Positions 51,256-60,430 of a stretch of DNA of 64,000 bases are shown here, piece by piece (the stretch's first letter is position 1; every line of letters begins with the position of its first letter). Location: assembly GCF_000504085.1 (NCBI RefSeq), contig NC_022792.1, forward strand, positions 1,764,001 to 1,828,000. Reading direction: 5' to 3'. The notes beneath the pieces were generated by a model. It searched no databases. It was not told where the DNA came from and saw only the letters and a list, made by a program, of their open reading frames with translations. Made by a program: the position numbers and the translations under genes. This DNA is from Pseudothermotoga elfii DSM 9442 = NBRC 107921. GTDB taxonomy: Bacteria > Thermotogota > Thermotogae > Thermotogales > DSM-5069.

Positions 51256-53845
51256 GCTTTTTAGCGTACTCTTCTTCAGATTCGTCGGTGATCACTCCAT
51301 CGAGTTTTGCGCAATAAAGTTTCTCGAGGATATCACCGACGAGTCTGCCTGGTTTTAGATTAAAATTTTTTACCAGATACCCGCCGTTGACCTTCAATCT
51401 TGTGCCTTTCACTTTTTCGAGGAACTCTTTCAAATATTGCTGAGCCTGTGAATCAAGATAAGAAGCCACATAGCAAAAGGCCTCTGATGAGAAACTCTGT
51501 GTTACTCTGTATATATCTGAAAATTCCATATGAAGTGAAATCATTTTGGAAAGCGGTACGATCATTTTTTTGATTACTTTCAATTCTGATACAAAACAAT
51601 GTGATAAACCATATCTCTGCCTAATTTCTTCCAGCAAATTTTCGCTGTGATATTCGAGAAATACGTACATAACTGCGTAAAATCTATTCAATTTTTCAAA
51701 AAAATTCTCCGCCCATGGTAAAAACATGAACAGCGCCCTCAGTTTTTCTTCCATAGAACTTGTGTAAAAAACACCCGGGAACATGTGCTTTATAACCTCA
51801 AAATCAGAAAGTCTCTTCAAGGCTTCAAAAACACTTTTCTCTTCAAGTATTTTCTCAAACTCTTGCCTCAATCTCTGCCCACTGACTTTTTCCAGATACC
51901 CCTGATGAACCGCATCGAGCATCAATCTGGCTGTTTGCTGCTCTATTTTGAAACCAAAACGTGTTTCAAATCTGACAGCTCTGAGAATTCTTGTCGGATC
52001 TTCCACAAAACTCAATGTATGAAGACACCTTATGAGCTTGCTATCTAAATCTTTCTTTGCACCAAAGAAATCTATCAACAAACCAAAATCTTTCTGATTC
52101 AATTTTATCGCCATGGCATTTATGGTGAAATCTCTTCTGTAGAGATCTTTCTTTATGGTGCTTACCTCAACCTGAGGTAATTCTGTAGGAGCTTCGTAGT
52201 ATTCGGTTCTTGCAGTCGCTACGTCTATTCTTAAACCATCTTTGCAAAAAAGAGAAGCGGTGAGAAATTTTTCATATTTCACCAATTTGGCATTCAACTT
52301 CCTCGCAGCAAGATCGGCAAGTGAAAGTCCGTCTTTTTCAACCACTATATCGATATCGTAATTCGGATTTCCCATTAAAAGATCTCTCACAAAGCCTCCA
52401 ACTGTGTAAACTGGTAATCCTATTTCGTCACCAAATCTTCCAAGCTGTCTCAGAAGAATAGATATTTTCTTTGGCAAATTGCTCAACATTATATCTCTGA
52501 CATTCAAAAATGTGGTCTCAACAGTTTCGTGAACGGCTTTTCTTTGAATAGAACGTACCGCATTTGAGAAACTCGATCTCATGACATCTGTTCTTGTGAT
52601 GATACCCACCAGAATTCCATTCTCTACCACCGGTATTCTGCCTATGTCATTCTCTATCATAATCTGTCTAATCTTGTTCAATGGAGTCTCTGGTGACACA
52701 ACTATCAATTTGCCTGACATAATGGATTTAACAGGATGTTTTTGCAAACCGTGATTCATCGCCCTATCAACAGCTTTTTTCGTAACAATACCAACAAGTT
52801 TATTATCTTCGATCACAGGCAAACCATTGTGCCCTGTTCTCTCCATTATCTTGTTCACTTCGGATATACTCATTTCAGCATACGCAACCCTGACAGGGAA
52901 AGACATAATGTCCCTTGCCTTTGGCCCTTTATTTACGTAATTTTTCAATTTTTGCAGCAGCATGCTCTTAATTTTCGGAACATCTTGAGAATTCAAAGTG
53001 CAACTTGCCGCTTTTCTGTGACCGCCCCCGCCAAGTTCTGTCATCAAAGTACCGATGTCAATGTTGTTTGAAGAACTGCGACCTATAATATGTGTCTTTT
53101 TACCGGTTCTTACAATGCAAATTAATGTATCCATACCCTCCAGATACCACAATTTACTGCTCACAGCATTTAAGCCACCTACAAACTTGTCTGTCTCAGC
53201 AACTGCTATGCTCACAGGTGAACCCTCTATTTCGATAGTTTCGAGATTTGAAACGAGTTGATCCATTATAAGTTTTTGATCATAGTTCAAATCATATTTT
53301 ATGAAATCTGAAATTTCCACGAGGTTTGCTCCATTTTGCAACAAATATTTGATCATCTCCACATCACGAATAGTTGTCGTTGTATAGAGCAGATTACCTG
53401 TGTCTTCATATATCGCTACAGCAAATAACGTTGCATCAATTGAGTCAATCTGTATGTTTTTCCTCTTTATCTCTTCAAGTAAAATTGTTACAGTAGCCCC
53501 CACACTTTCTATCTTTTTTTCGCCCTTTATAGATATCTCTTTTATGTCTGGATGATGGTCAAAAATCAAGACATTACCACATCTTTCAAGAATCTCTTGA
53601 ATTTGCTGACTTACACGTTCTTTACTGGCAGTATCAACAACAATGATAGACTCAGCTGATTTATCGGGAAGATCCTTTTCAGTTATGAATGGATATTTTT
53701 CTTCATACACTGCAAGATATTGGGCAAGATTCTGTTGAGGCAATCCACTCAAGACAATCGTATGATCCGGGTAAAGTTTCTGAGCAGCCACACACGAAGC
53801 AAAACAATCAAAATCAGGATTTCTGTGTCCAACGATCAATTTCAA
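51218..53845 (-). CDS. DHH phosphoesterase-CBS-tRNA nucleotidyltransferase fusion
   Basis: An 875-residue three-part protein. Part 1 (about 1-305) is a DHH/DHHA1 phosphoesterase with HRNPDFD (7-13), IVVDTA and FDHH (95-98). Part 2 (about 310-430) is a pair of CBS domains (ARDIMSFPVRVAYAEMSIS, VKSIMSGKLIVVSPETPL). Part 3 is the class II nucleotidyltransferase: GGFVRDLLMGNPNYDIDI with the metal DxD, RRDFTINAMAI, and EDPTRILRAVRFETRFGF. It repairs or matures tRNA 3' ends, adding A or CCA. The tRNA-Met in this window lacks an encoded CCA, so the activity is needed. It overlaps the next gene by four bases. Confidence 0.9.
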   Translation of the reverse strand: MKLIVGHRNPDFDCFASCVAAQKLYPDHTIVLSGLPQQNLAQYLAVYEEKYPFITEKDLPDKSAESIIVVDTASKERVSQQIQEILERCGNVLIFDHHPDIKEISIKGEKKIESVGATVTILLEEIKRKNIQIDSIDATLFAVAIYEDTGNLLYTTTTIRDVEMIKYLLQNGANLVEISDFIKYDLNYDQKLIMDQLVSNLETIEIEGSPVSIAVAETDKFVGGLNAVSSKLWYLEGMDTLICIVRTGKKTHIIGRSSSNNIDIGTLMTELGGGGHRKAASCTLNSQDVPKIKSMLLQKLKNYVNKGPKARDIMSFPVRVAYAEMSISEVNKIMERTGHNGLPVIEDNKLVGIVTKKAVDRAMNHGLQKHPVKSIMSGKLIVVSPETPLNKIRQIMIENDIGRIPVVENGILVGIITRTDVMRSSFSNAVRSIQRKAVHETVETTFLNVRDIMLSNLPKKISILLRQLGRFGDEIGLPVYTVGGFVRDLLMGNPNYDIDIVVEKDGLSLADLAARKLNAKLVKYEKFLTASLFCKDGLRIDVATARTEYYEAPTELPQVEVSTIKKDLYRRDFTINAMAIKLNQKDFGLLIDFFGAKKDLDSKLIRCLHTLSFVEDPTRILRAVRFETRFGFKIEQQTARLMLDAVHQGYLEKVSGQRLRQEFEKILEEKSVFEALKRLSDFEVIKHMFPGVFYTSSMEEKLRALFMFLPWAENFFEKLNRFYAVMYVFLEYHSENLLEEIRQRYGLSHCFVSELKVIKKMIVPLSKMISLHMEFSDIYRVTQSFSSEAFCYVASYLDSQAQQYLKEFLEKVKGTRLKVNGGYLVKNFNLKPGRLVGDILEKLYCAKLDGVITDESEEEYAKKLIESVFSKVPEQ

Positions 53846-54627
53846 GGCTTTTTCCTCCTAAGCTTTACCAATTCTCCTTCATGAAATTTGAAAACATTTG
53901 CGGCACTGTCCTGATTCACAGATATCTCTATGAAGCCAGAGCTATCTACATGTACAAGTCCTTTCCCTTTTTCTACATCGCCATAAGCTTTGACATAAAT
54001 AAGCTCGTATCTTTCATTCAACAATATAACATCATCCATTTCCCACTGCAATTTTTCTACAAAACATGCTGGTATGTTGGTTTCGACATTTCCAAATCCA
54101 TCGAAATAAACAACTTCACCAATCATGAAATCAGAACCAAGCTGAGCATTTTTTGTGGGTAGCACAATGTAGTTTGGTAGAACCGATCCAATTTGTTCAA
54201 ATGGAATCCCTTTTGAAAGATAGCCGGCAACTGCTGCAAAAATATCCCTGCCATGAAACGTGTATGAAGATCCATAATGAAATGATTTATTATCAAGTTC
54301 TCTAATTTGCTTTACCCCATAATGTTGCGCAACATATGTGAAAATGCCATTGTCCGGACCCACATAAAAATGATTGTTCTTCGTCTTCACGCAAATAGCC
54401 TTTCTGTTTGTTCCAACGCCATAATCAACCACAGCTACAAAAACTGTATTTTCAGGGAAATCAAATGACGCCCTGAGCAAAACATGAGCCGCCATTCTCA
54501 CGTCAAATGGTTTTATATCATGAGTGATATCAACAACATCCACAGACGGGTTGATTTTCTTCATAACCGCTTTGGCTACGCCAACGTAATAACTTTTTAA
54601 AGACCAATCGGTAAGAAATGCTATCAC
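53842..54627 (-). CDS. SAM hydroxide adenosyltransferase (DUF62 family)
   Basis: 261 residues. It has IAFLTDWSLKSYYVGVAKAV at the N-terminus, the conserved Asp in VVDITHDIKPFDV, VAVVDYGVGTNRK (usual VDPGVGT) and YVGPDNGIFTYV near residue 90. Family members split SAM into adenosine and methionine, using water; fluorinase and chlorinase are relatives. The GTG start follows AGGAGGTGA. It precedes the CCA-adding fusion gene with a four-base overlap. Confidence 0.9.
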   Translation of the reverse strand: MIAFLTDWSLKSYYVGVAKAVMKKINPSVDVVDITHDIKPFDVRMAAHVLLRASFDFPENTVFVAVVDYGVGTNRKAICVKTKNNHFYVGPDNGIFTYVAQHYGVKQIRELDNKSFHYGSSYTFHGRDIFAAVAGYLSKGIPFEQIGSVLPNYIVLPTKNAQLGSDFMIGEVVYFDGFGNVETNIPACFVEKLQWEMDDVILLNERYELIYVKAYGDVEKGKGLVHVDSSGFIEISVNQDSAANVFKFHEGELVKLRRKKP

Positions 54628-54680
54628 CTTGTCACCTCCTGTTTTATTTATGATACTACACTCTGAAAGATCTATCGAGC

Positions 54681-54710
54681 TTGAAATAAGTTCTTTTCAT
54701 GGTGTATACT
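54681..54710 (+). promoter_or_regulatory. Promoter of the orphan peptide-binding protein gene
   Basis: TTGAAA (54681-54686), an 18-base spacer and TATACT (54705-54710) lie 37 bases upstream of the chosen ATG. Both boxes are close to the sigma-70 consensus. Confidence 0.7.
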
Positions 54711-54746
54711 CTCTATGTAAATATCTCACCACAAGGGGGTATGAAG

Positions 54747-56600
54747 ATGAAAAAATTTTTTGTTCTGTTCATGGTTTTGGCGGCATTTCTGGCTTTCGCA
54801 GAGGTCAAAAACCCAGACACAATAATCAGACTGAACATGGCTGGCGAACCTGATACTTTCGATCCACATTTTGCCTATGACACAGCAAGCGGCGAAGTTC
54901 TGAGCGAAGTCTATGAATGTCTGATCGCTTATGACGGATCAAGTGTCACAAAAATGGTCCCGAGATTGGCAACTGAAGTACCGAACCTTGAAAATGGTTT
55001 GATCAAAGACGAAGGAAAAACCTATGTTTTTCCAATCAGAAAAGGTGTAAAATTCCACAATGGTGCAGAATTAAAACCCGAAGATGTGGAGTACAGTTTT
55101 GAAAGAGGCCTCCTTTTCGATCCGGCCGGGGGTCCAATGTGGATGCTGTGGGAAGCCATGTTTGAAGTTTATTCCTTAGAGGAATTCGTCGAAAAAGTCA
55201 CCGGAATGTCCTATTCTGATATGATTGATTCCAACACCGGTGAACCATTGCCAGAATACAAAGACAAACTGATAAAAATATACACAGATTACATCGACCC
55301 TGCTATCGAGGTTGATGGAGACAGCGTTGTGTTTCATTTAACAAGACCATTTGGCCCGTTTCTTTCCATTCTGTGTGGATATGCCAACTGGAGCATGGTG
55401 CTGAACAAAGAATGGTCAATAGCCCAGGGATGCTGGGATGGTAAAGCCGATACATGGTGGAGATACCACGATCTTCCGAAAGAACAGTCGCCTCTGTATG
55501 CAAAAACAAACGGAACAGGTCCATTTAGAGTAGTCGAATGGGATAGAGCACAGCAAAAAGTTATTCTTGAGAGATTTGATGGATACTGGAGAGGCCCAGC
55601 AAAAGTTAAACAGGTTATCATATGGAATGTGGGTGAATGGTCTACAATGAAAGCAATGCTTGAAAAAGGTGACGCCGATATCGCTGCAGTACCAACAATT
55701 TATCTGCCACAGATCGAAGGTACTCCTGGTATTGTAGTTGAGAAGAACCTCCCTTATATATCAATAACATCCCTGCATTTCAACTGGAATGTCAGACCAG
55801 ACAGCAAATACATTGGATCTGGAAAACTCGACGGTGAGGGTATTCCACCAGATTTCTTCAGTGACGAACATGTGAGAAGAGCCTTTGCATATGTTATCAA
55901 TTACGACGCGGTAATAAAAGATGTTCTACGTGGTCAGGGAAAAAGGATCCCAGCTGATTTGCCGAGTTCTCTGCTTGGTTATAACGCCAACCTTCCTATG
56001 TTTGATTTCAGCATAGCAAAGGCTACTGAAGAGTTCAAAAAAGCCTGGAATGGAGAAGTTTGGAAGAAAGGTTTCAAGCTCATATTGCTCTACAACACAG
56101 GAAATGAAACGAGAAGAACTGTGGCTGAAATGATAAAAACATACGTGGAAATGATAAATCCAAAATTCAAAATTGAGGTGCGTGGCGAACAGTGGCCCAC
56201 ATATTTAACATCATACAAAAATGGATACCTGCCGGCGTTCATAATAGGCTGGGTTGCAGATTATCCTGATCCTCATAACTTTATTCAGACGTACTACCAT
56301 TCGGCAGGAACATACGGGTTCGCTCAGGGAGACAATTTCAAAAAATTCGTTTCAACACCCACTCCAGAGCTTGGTGGGAAGAGCTGCAATCAAATTATAG
56401 AAGAAGCAGCCACGGCAACTGATCCTGCCTTGAGGCAGAAACTGTATGAACAGGTTCAGGCTTTTGCAATTAAATATGTTCTTGGTGTACCTCTCTATGA
56501 AGCCCAAACTCAGAGTGTCAGAAGAAGCTGGGTTAAAGGCTGGTTCCCGAACCCAATGAGAGGCGGGCAGGATTACTACTATCTGTGGAAAGAAGAATAA
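54747..56600 (+). CDS. Orphan peptide/oligosaccharide-binding protein (solute-binding family 5)
   Basis: About 617 residues with a signal peptide (cleavage near AFAEV). It shows EPDTFDPHFAYDTASGEVLSEVYECL, VKFHNGAELKPEDVEYSFER and EHVRRAFAYVINYDAVIKDVL. It is longer than the family average, with an insertion near residues 160-200. The ATG at 54747 is preferred: AAGGGGGT is six bases upstream of it. No permease or ATPase gene adjoins, and it is flanked by its own promoter and terminator. Confidence 0.9.
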   Translation: MKKFFVLFMVLAAFLAFAEVKNPDTIIRLNMAGEPDTFDPHFAYDTASGEVLSEVYECLIAYDGSSVTKMVPRLATEVPNLENGLIKDEGKTYVFPIRKGVKFHNGAELKPEDVEYSFERGLLFDPAGGPMWMLWEAMFEVYSLEEFVEKVTGMSYSDMIDSNTGEPLPEYKDKLIKIYTDYIDPAIEVDGDSVVFHLTRPFGPFLSILCGYANWSMVLNKEWSIAQGCWDGKADTWWRYHDLPKEQSPLYAKTNGTGPFRVVEWDRAQQKVILERFDGYWRGPAKVKQVIIWNVGEWSTMKAMLEKGDADIAAVPTIYLPQIEGTPGIVVEKNLPYISITSLHFNWNVRPDSKYIGSGKLDGEGIPPDFFSDEHVRRAFAYVINYDAVIKDVLRGQGKRIPADLPSSLLGYNANLPMFDFSIAKATEEFKKAWNGEVWKKGFKLILLYNTGNETRRTVAEMIKTYVEMINPKFKIEVRGEQWPTYLTSYKNGYLPAFIIGWVADYPDPHNFIQTYYHSAGTYGFAQGDNFKKFVSTPTPELGGKSCNQIIEEAATATDPALRQKLYEQVQAFAIKYVLGVPLYEAQTQSVRRSWVKGWFPNPMRGGQDYYYLWKEE

Positions 56601-56622
56601 TATTAATTTTCTCATCGAAACC

Positions 56623-56650
56623 AACCTGGGGCGTTTGCCCCAGGTTTTTT
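56623..56650 (+). terminator. Rho-independent terminator of the binding-protein gene
   Basis: AACCTGGGGC (56623-56632) and GCCCCAGGTT (56637-56646) form a 10-bp stem with loop GTTT, followed by a run of T. Confidence 0.92.
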
Positions 56651-56667
56651 GTTAGGAGGCATTCTGA

Positions 56668-57987
56668 ATGATCGTATTGTTAAATCCTCCTCTAAAACAT
56701 GTGCCGGCTTATGAACATATTGGGCTGGAATATATAGCCAGTCAACTGAGAAAAGAAGGCATAGAGACTGTTCTGATTGATCCAAAGCTTCAGAAAATTT
56801 CTGTTAAAAAAACTCTTGAAAAGATAAAATCTTTTGCTCCACAAATAATAGGAATATCTATCCCTTTTCAGGATTACACACTCGAAACAATGAATTTTGT
56901 GAAACTTGTCAAAAAAGCAAGTCCGAAATCTCATATAACAGTGGGGGGCATTTTTCCAACTTTTGCCTATTACACCCTGCTCGAAAATTTTTCAGCGATC
57001 GATTCAATCATACTTGGGGAAGGTGAAACAGGCTTTATAAATTTTGCCAGAGCATTTCTCAATGGAAAAAACTGGCAGAATATTAATGGTATTGCTTATA
57101 AAAAAAACGGAGAAATACTGAAAAACCCCTTCAATAAAGCTGCAAATCTGGATGATTTATCGTTTCCAGCAAGAGATTTTCTCCCTGATGCTTTAAAAAA
57201 AGTTGGGTATGCGTCAATGGAAAGCTCAAGAGGATGTTATGGAAGATGTATTTTTTGCAGTGTGGTACCTTTTTTTCAATTGTCTGGAAAAAAACTGAGA
57301 TTCAGAAGCGTGGAAAATGTTGTTGAGGAAATAAAAATTTTGAAAAAGAATCATGGAGTGAAGTACATATCTTTCAACGATGCCAATTTTCTGGCAAGCA
57401 AAGAAAGGGCCTTTTTGCTGGCAGAAAGAATTATTAAAGAAAATCTTGACATACGATACAGCATTGAATGCCGAGCTGATGATATAAACGAAGATCTCTT
57501 AAGGCTACTGAAAGAATCCGGCTTAAGAAAGGTATTTTTAGGAATAGAATCCGGTGTTCAGAGTGTTCTTGACAGATTTAAAAAAGACACAACGGTTCAA
57601 GATAACATAAAAGCCTTCGAAATACTTGGAAAGTTCGATATTCAAATAAGAGTTGGTTTTATAATGTTTGATGAATTAACAACTCTGGAAGAACTTTCTG
57701 AAAACTTCAATTTTATAAGAAAGGTGAGAAAGCTCGTTTCAAAAAAACAGATGAAAAGAATCGTCGTGACCTCAAGATTATTACCTTTAGCAGGCACCGA
57801 ATATGAAAAAAAGCTCATTGAAGAAAAAAAATATACTGGAGATATTTTCACATATGATTACCATTTTGAATCAAAATTAATTGAATTCATGTACAGATCC
57901 GGAAAAATCCTGAACGATACATTGAATTTACCGTTATCCATGCTCAAAATCCAGAATAGATGGGAAAAATACTGGCTTAAAAAATAA
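56668..57987 (+). CDS. B12-binding-like radical SAM protein
   Basis: A 439-residue protein of the BchE/methylthiotransferase-like layout. The N-terminal domain has GLEYIASQLRKEGIETVLID and GEGETGFINFARAF, as in cobalamin-binding radical SAM enzymes, but lacks the DxHxxG cobalamin ligand. The radical SAM cluster Cys residues are in SSRGCYGRCIFCSV (CxxxCxxC, about 192-199), with SFNDANF and LGIESGVQS downstream. The substrate is unknown. It starts from a good GGAGG and ends in a hairpin. Confidence 0.85.
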   Translation: MIVLLNPPLKHVPAYEHIGLEYIASQLRKEGIETVLIDPKLQKISVKKTLEKIKSFAPQIIGISIPFQDYTLETMNFVKLVKKASPKSHITVGGIFPTFAYYTLLENFSAIDSIILGEGETGFINFARAFLNGKNWQNINGIAYKKNGEILKNPFNKAANLDDLSFPARDFLPDALKKVGYASMESSRGCYGRCIFCSVVPFFQLSGKKLRFRSVENVVEEIKILKKNHGVKYISFNDANFLASKERAFLLAERIIKENLDIRYSIECRADDINEDLLRLLKESGLRKVFLGIESGVQSVLDRFKKDTTVQDNIKAFEILGKFDIQIRVGFIMFDELTTLEELSENFNFIRKVRKLVSKKQMKRIVVTSRLLPLAGTEYEKKLIEEKKYTGDIFTYDYHFESKLIEFMYRSGKILNDTLNLPLSMLKIQNRWEKYWLKK

Positions 57988-58012
57988 AACCCCGGCATAC
58001 ACCGGGGTTTTT
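57987..58012. terminator. Bidirectional terminator
   Basis: AAACCCCGG (57987-57995) pairs with CCGGGGTTT (58002-58010) around CATACA, with T-rich sequence on the plus strand and TTTTATTTTT on the minus strand. It ends both the radical SAM gene and the outer-membrane protein gene. Confidence 0.9.
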
Positions 58013-58028
58013 ATAAGCCAAGCTTACC

Positions 58029-59030
58029 TTAGAAGTACACTCTCATCCTCCAGGCAAGGGTAACAGTATCTGATGCGTATTTAACAGAAATTCTGTGGTT
58101 CAAAATTTCTGTTTTCCAGCTTGCATAAGCATCAAGACCGAAGTTTGTTACATCTGTAAGATCGCTCCAGACAACATCTGCACCGAGTGTTACAGGAGAA
58201 AGTATCTTTGTCTGGACACCGATACCAAGCATGTTTCCTTTTGCAAAAGCCAAACTACCGCTGAGCTTGTCATAACCAAAGTCTACGCCAACAAGATAAT
58301 CGCTGAGCATGGTGGAAAGATCCGTTGCTGCTGGGTCAACTGAGAGATATGCAAAGGCGTTGAGTGTGGCATTTTCGATGTTCAGAGCCTCTGCCAGGTC
58401 AGCAGAAACCGATCCACCAATTTCTGGAAATCCGAAAGTACCACCAGAAACTGCGCTGAAAACACCCTGTGCCATGAGCCCAACATTCAAAAATCCGAAG
58501 CTGAAGCTGTTGTAGATATCAAGGTCTGCCGTTGTTGATGTTGGTGAATAGACATACAGAGCAAGATTGTCAGAAACATCACCATTAGCAATATCCATAT
58601 CAACTGCAACTGCTGGAGTGTAATTGTCAAAAACAAAATATGGTGGTGTAACTATCCAGCTGAAGTAAGATCCTGTTACATAGCTCCATCCTCTTGAAAG
58701 CAAACCTGCTTTAAGCGTGACATTCAATGATTCAGAGCTGTAGAGTTTTTGCCATACATAGGTGTCATAATCGAGTGTGATTGGGAATGTTGTTGTGCTG
58801 TTTGTGATTGACTTTAGATAAGAAGCAAATGTCACGTAGAAACCTGTAGTGGTTGATTCATTTGATGCATCAACATTCAAGTAAGCAGATGCACCAATCG
58901 ATGTTGTCAAAGCAAGTGTTGATGCGTCGTAACTCAAACTCGGTGTTACGTCAAGTCTTCCAGAAAAATTCACTGCACCAAAGGCTGCGACTGTTGCCAA
59001 AGCAAGCAAAACTACCAAAAGTTTTTTCAT
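58029..59030 (-). CDS. Outer-sheath beta-barrel (porin-like) protein
   Basis: 333 residues with a clear signal peptide (MKKLLVVLLALATVAAFGAVN). The mature part is rich in alternating polar/hydrophobic strands (for example SLSYDASTLALTTSIGASAYLNV) and ends in a typical outer-membrane beta-signal, VTLAWRMRVYF, with a C-terminal Phe. It follows the sheath-anchor gene, as in the Thermotoga toga pair. The exact porin family is not certain. Confidence 0.82.
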   Translation of the reverse strand: MKKLLVVLLALATVAAFGAVNFSGRLDVTPSLSYDASTLALTTSIGASAYLNVDASNESTTTGFYVTFASYLKSITNSTTTFPITLDYDTYVWQKLYSSESLNVTLKAGLLSRGWSYVTGSYFSWIVTPPYFVFDNYTPAVAVDMDIANGDVSDNLALYVYSPTSTTADLDIYNSFSFGFLNVGLMAQGVFSAVSGGTFGFPEIGGSVSADLAEALNIENATLNAFAYLSVDPAATDLSTMLSDYLVGVDFGYDKLSGSLAFAKGNMLGIGVQTKILSPVTLGADVVWSDLTDVTNFGLDAYASWKTEILNHRISVKYASDTVTLAWRMRVYF

Positions 59031-59076
59031 ACTTTAACACCCTCCTTCACCTTTAAAAATTAGTGTTATTTTTTAT

Positions 59077-59090
59077 ACCCCACCAGGGGT
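59077..59090. promoter_or_regulatory. Short hairpin between the two sheath genes
   Basis: ACCCC (59077-59081) and GGGGT (59086-59090) form a 5-bp stem with loop ACCA, right after the sheath-anchor stop. No T-run follows on the minus strand, so read-through into the barrel gene is likely. Confidence 0.4.
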
Positions 59091-59092
59091 GT

Positions 59093-60301
59093 TTACATAG
59101 CACCCACAATCATTGCGGCTACTGCGATAATTATAGCACCGATTGCAAGTCCTGTCGTAGCCGAATTGGCTTTCTTGAGTTCCTCGATCTGAGCAAGTAA
59201 ATCAGATTTTACATTCTCAATTTTGCCATTCAGCTCTTCAATAGAGGCACCCGTGTCATCCTTGACAGCAAAGAGCCCTTCACGCAGTTCATCGATCTGC
59301 GAATTCACAGAATCAATTTCATCAAGCACATAATTGATCTGTTCGTCGTGCATGGCTGCGAAATCGTCAAAGTTGGACTCAAAACTGCCAAATTTCTCTT
59401 CAAGTTGAGAAAGCCTGTCTCCAAATTCTGCCTTGAGGCTTTCAATAGCCTGAGCGTTCTCGTCAATACCCTTTGATTTGTCCTCAAGAGCAGCTATTCT
59501 GTCTGTCGCATTGACCAGGTTTTCCTGCGCTCTATCGAGTTTGATAGACACATAGCCAATCGTCGCAACAGCATTATCGAGTGTGGCGCTCAGATCACCG
59601 ATTTTCTCTTCAGCGGAGGCAATTTTCTCTCCTTGAGCGGTAACTCTTGTCGTTAAATCTTTTAGAACATCTTTAATCGGTTGCAGCGCGAGGAGTTTCT
59701 TTTCGACATTTGCGATTTTTTCCTCAAGTTTACCCATAGCACTTTCCAGTGCTGCCAATTTGCTGGCTGCTGACTGATCTGCTTTGCTCATTTCAACAAA
59801 TTTTGCATCGTAATTTTTCTGGAGGTTTGCCACAGTTTCATAAAGCTTTATTACGTCTTTATCGTGGATATTGACAGTTTGCTTGAGCATCTCAACCGAT
59901 TTAGAAAGTTCGGAGAGCTGAGCTTCGGCTGTGGCAAGTTCTCCAGGAACCGTACTGAGGTTGTTCATTTTCTGTTCGAGTTCATCCACCTTTTTTACAG
60001 TTGAGCCAAGACGTAGACTGACAGCATCGAGAACTTTCATGATGTCTGCGATGTGTGGAGCAACTATCTCAGTTTCAAGAAGACCTATCAATCTGCTGAT
60101 CATTGCTGCTTCTTCATAACGAGTGATGTTTTGATTTCCCTTGAAGGTGCCATCGGGATAACCAATGACGATACCCTTATCTTTCAAGTGGCTAACATAA
60201 GGATATGCCCAATGGGTGGCTGGTACATCAGGAAACATACCCGCAGCCGAAACCCCTACTGCTACGAACAATGCCACGACTAAAAGGAGAAACCTCTTCA
60301 T
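59093..60301 (-). CDS. SLH-domain, coiled-coil sheath anchor protein (Omp-alpha type)
   Basis: 402 residues. Signal peptide (1-19), then an SLH domain with FPDVPATHWAYPYVSHLKDKGIVIGYPDGTFKG (about 23-55), which binds the cell wall, then about 280 residues of heptad-rich coiled coil, and a C-terminal hydrophobic segment (LAIGAIIIAVAAMIVGAM) that enters the outer sheath. This is the layout of Thermotoga Omp-alpha: a spacer that holds the toga off the cell. It is the promoter-proximal gene of the pair. Confidence 0.92.
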   Translation of the reverse strand: MKRFLLLVVALFVAVGVSAAGMFPDVPATHWAYPYVSHLKDKGIVIGYPDGTFKGNQNITRYEEAAMISRLIGLLETEIVAPHIADIMKVLDAVSLRLGSTVKKVDELEQKMNNLSTVPGELATAEAQLSELSKSVEMLKQTVNIHDKDVIKLYETVANLQKNYDAKFVEMSKADQSAASKLAALESAMGKLEEKIANVEKKLLALQPIKDVLKDLTTRVTAQGEKIASAEEKIGDLSATLDNAVATIGYVSIKLDRAQENLVNATDRIAALEDKSKGIDENAQAIESLKAEFGDRLSQLEEKFGSFESNFDDFAAMHDEQINYVLDEIDSVNSQIDELREGLFAVKDDTGASIEELNGKIENVKSDLLAQIEELKKANSATTGLAIGAIIIAVAAMIVGAM

Positions 60302-60386
60302 AGCTCCAACCTCCCTTCATATTATTTTCTTACGGTGGGATTCGTTCCCCCCACTTGTCAAAGACCAAAAATCAAGATCGTGAAAG

Positions 60387-60416
60387 ATTATAACACCATT
60401 TAGTACGAAAAATCAA
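60387..60416 (-). promoter_or_regulatory. Strong promoter of the sheath genes
   Basis: On the minus strand, -35 TTGATT (60416-60411), an 18-base spacer and a perfect -10 TATAAT (60392-60387) give a leader of about 80 bases. In the leader GTGGG and CCCAC can pair as a small stem. A strong promoter suits an abundant surface protein. Confidence 0.75.
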
Positions 60417-60430
60417 GAGTACAAATAAGT

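Noticed and set aside
53689-54162. A 157-codon plus-strand frame across the CCA-fusion and SAM-hydrolase genes
   Set aside because: It is antisense to two clear genes and has no recognisable domain or ribosome site.
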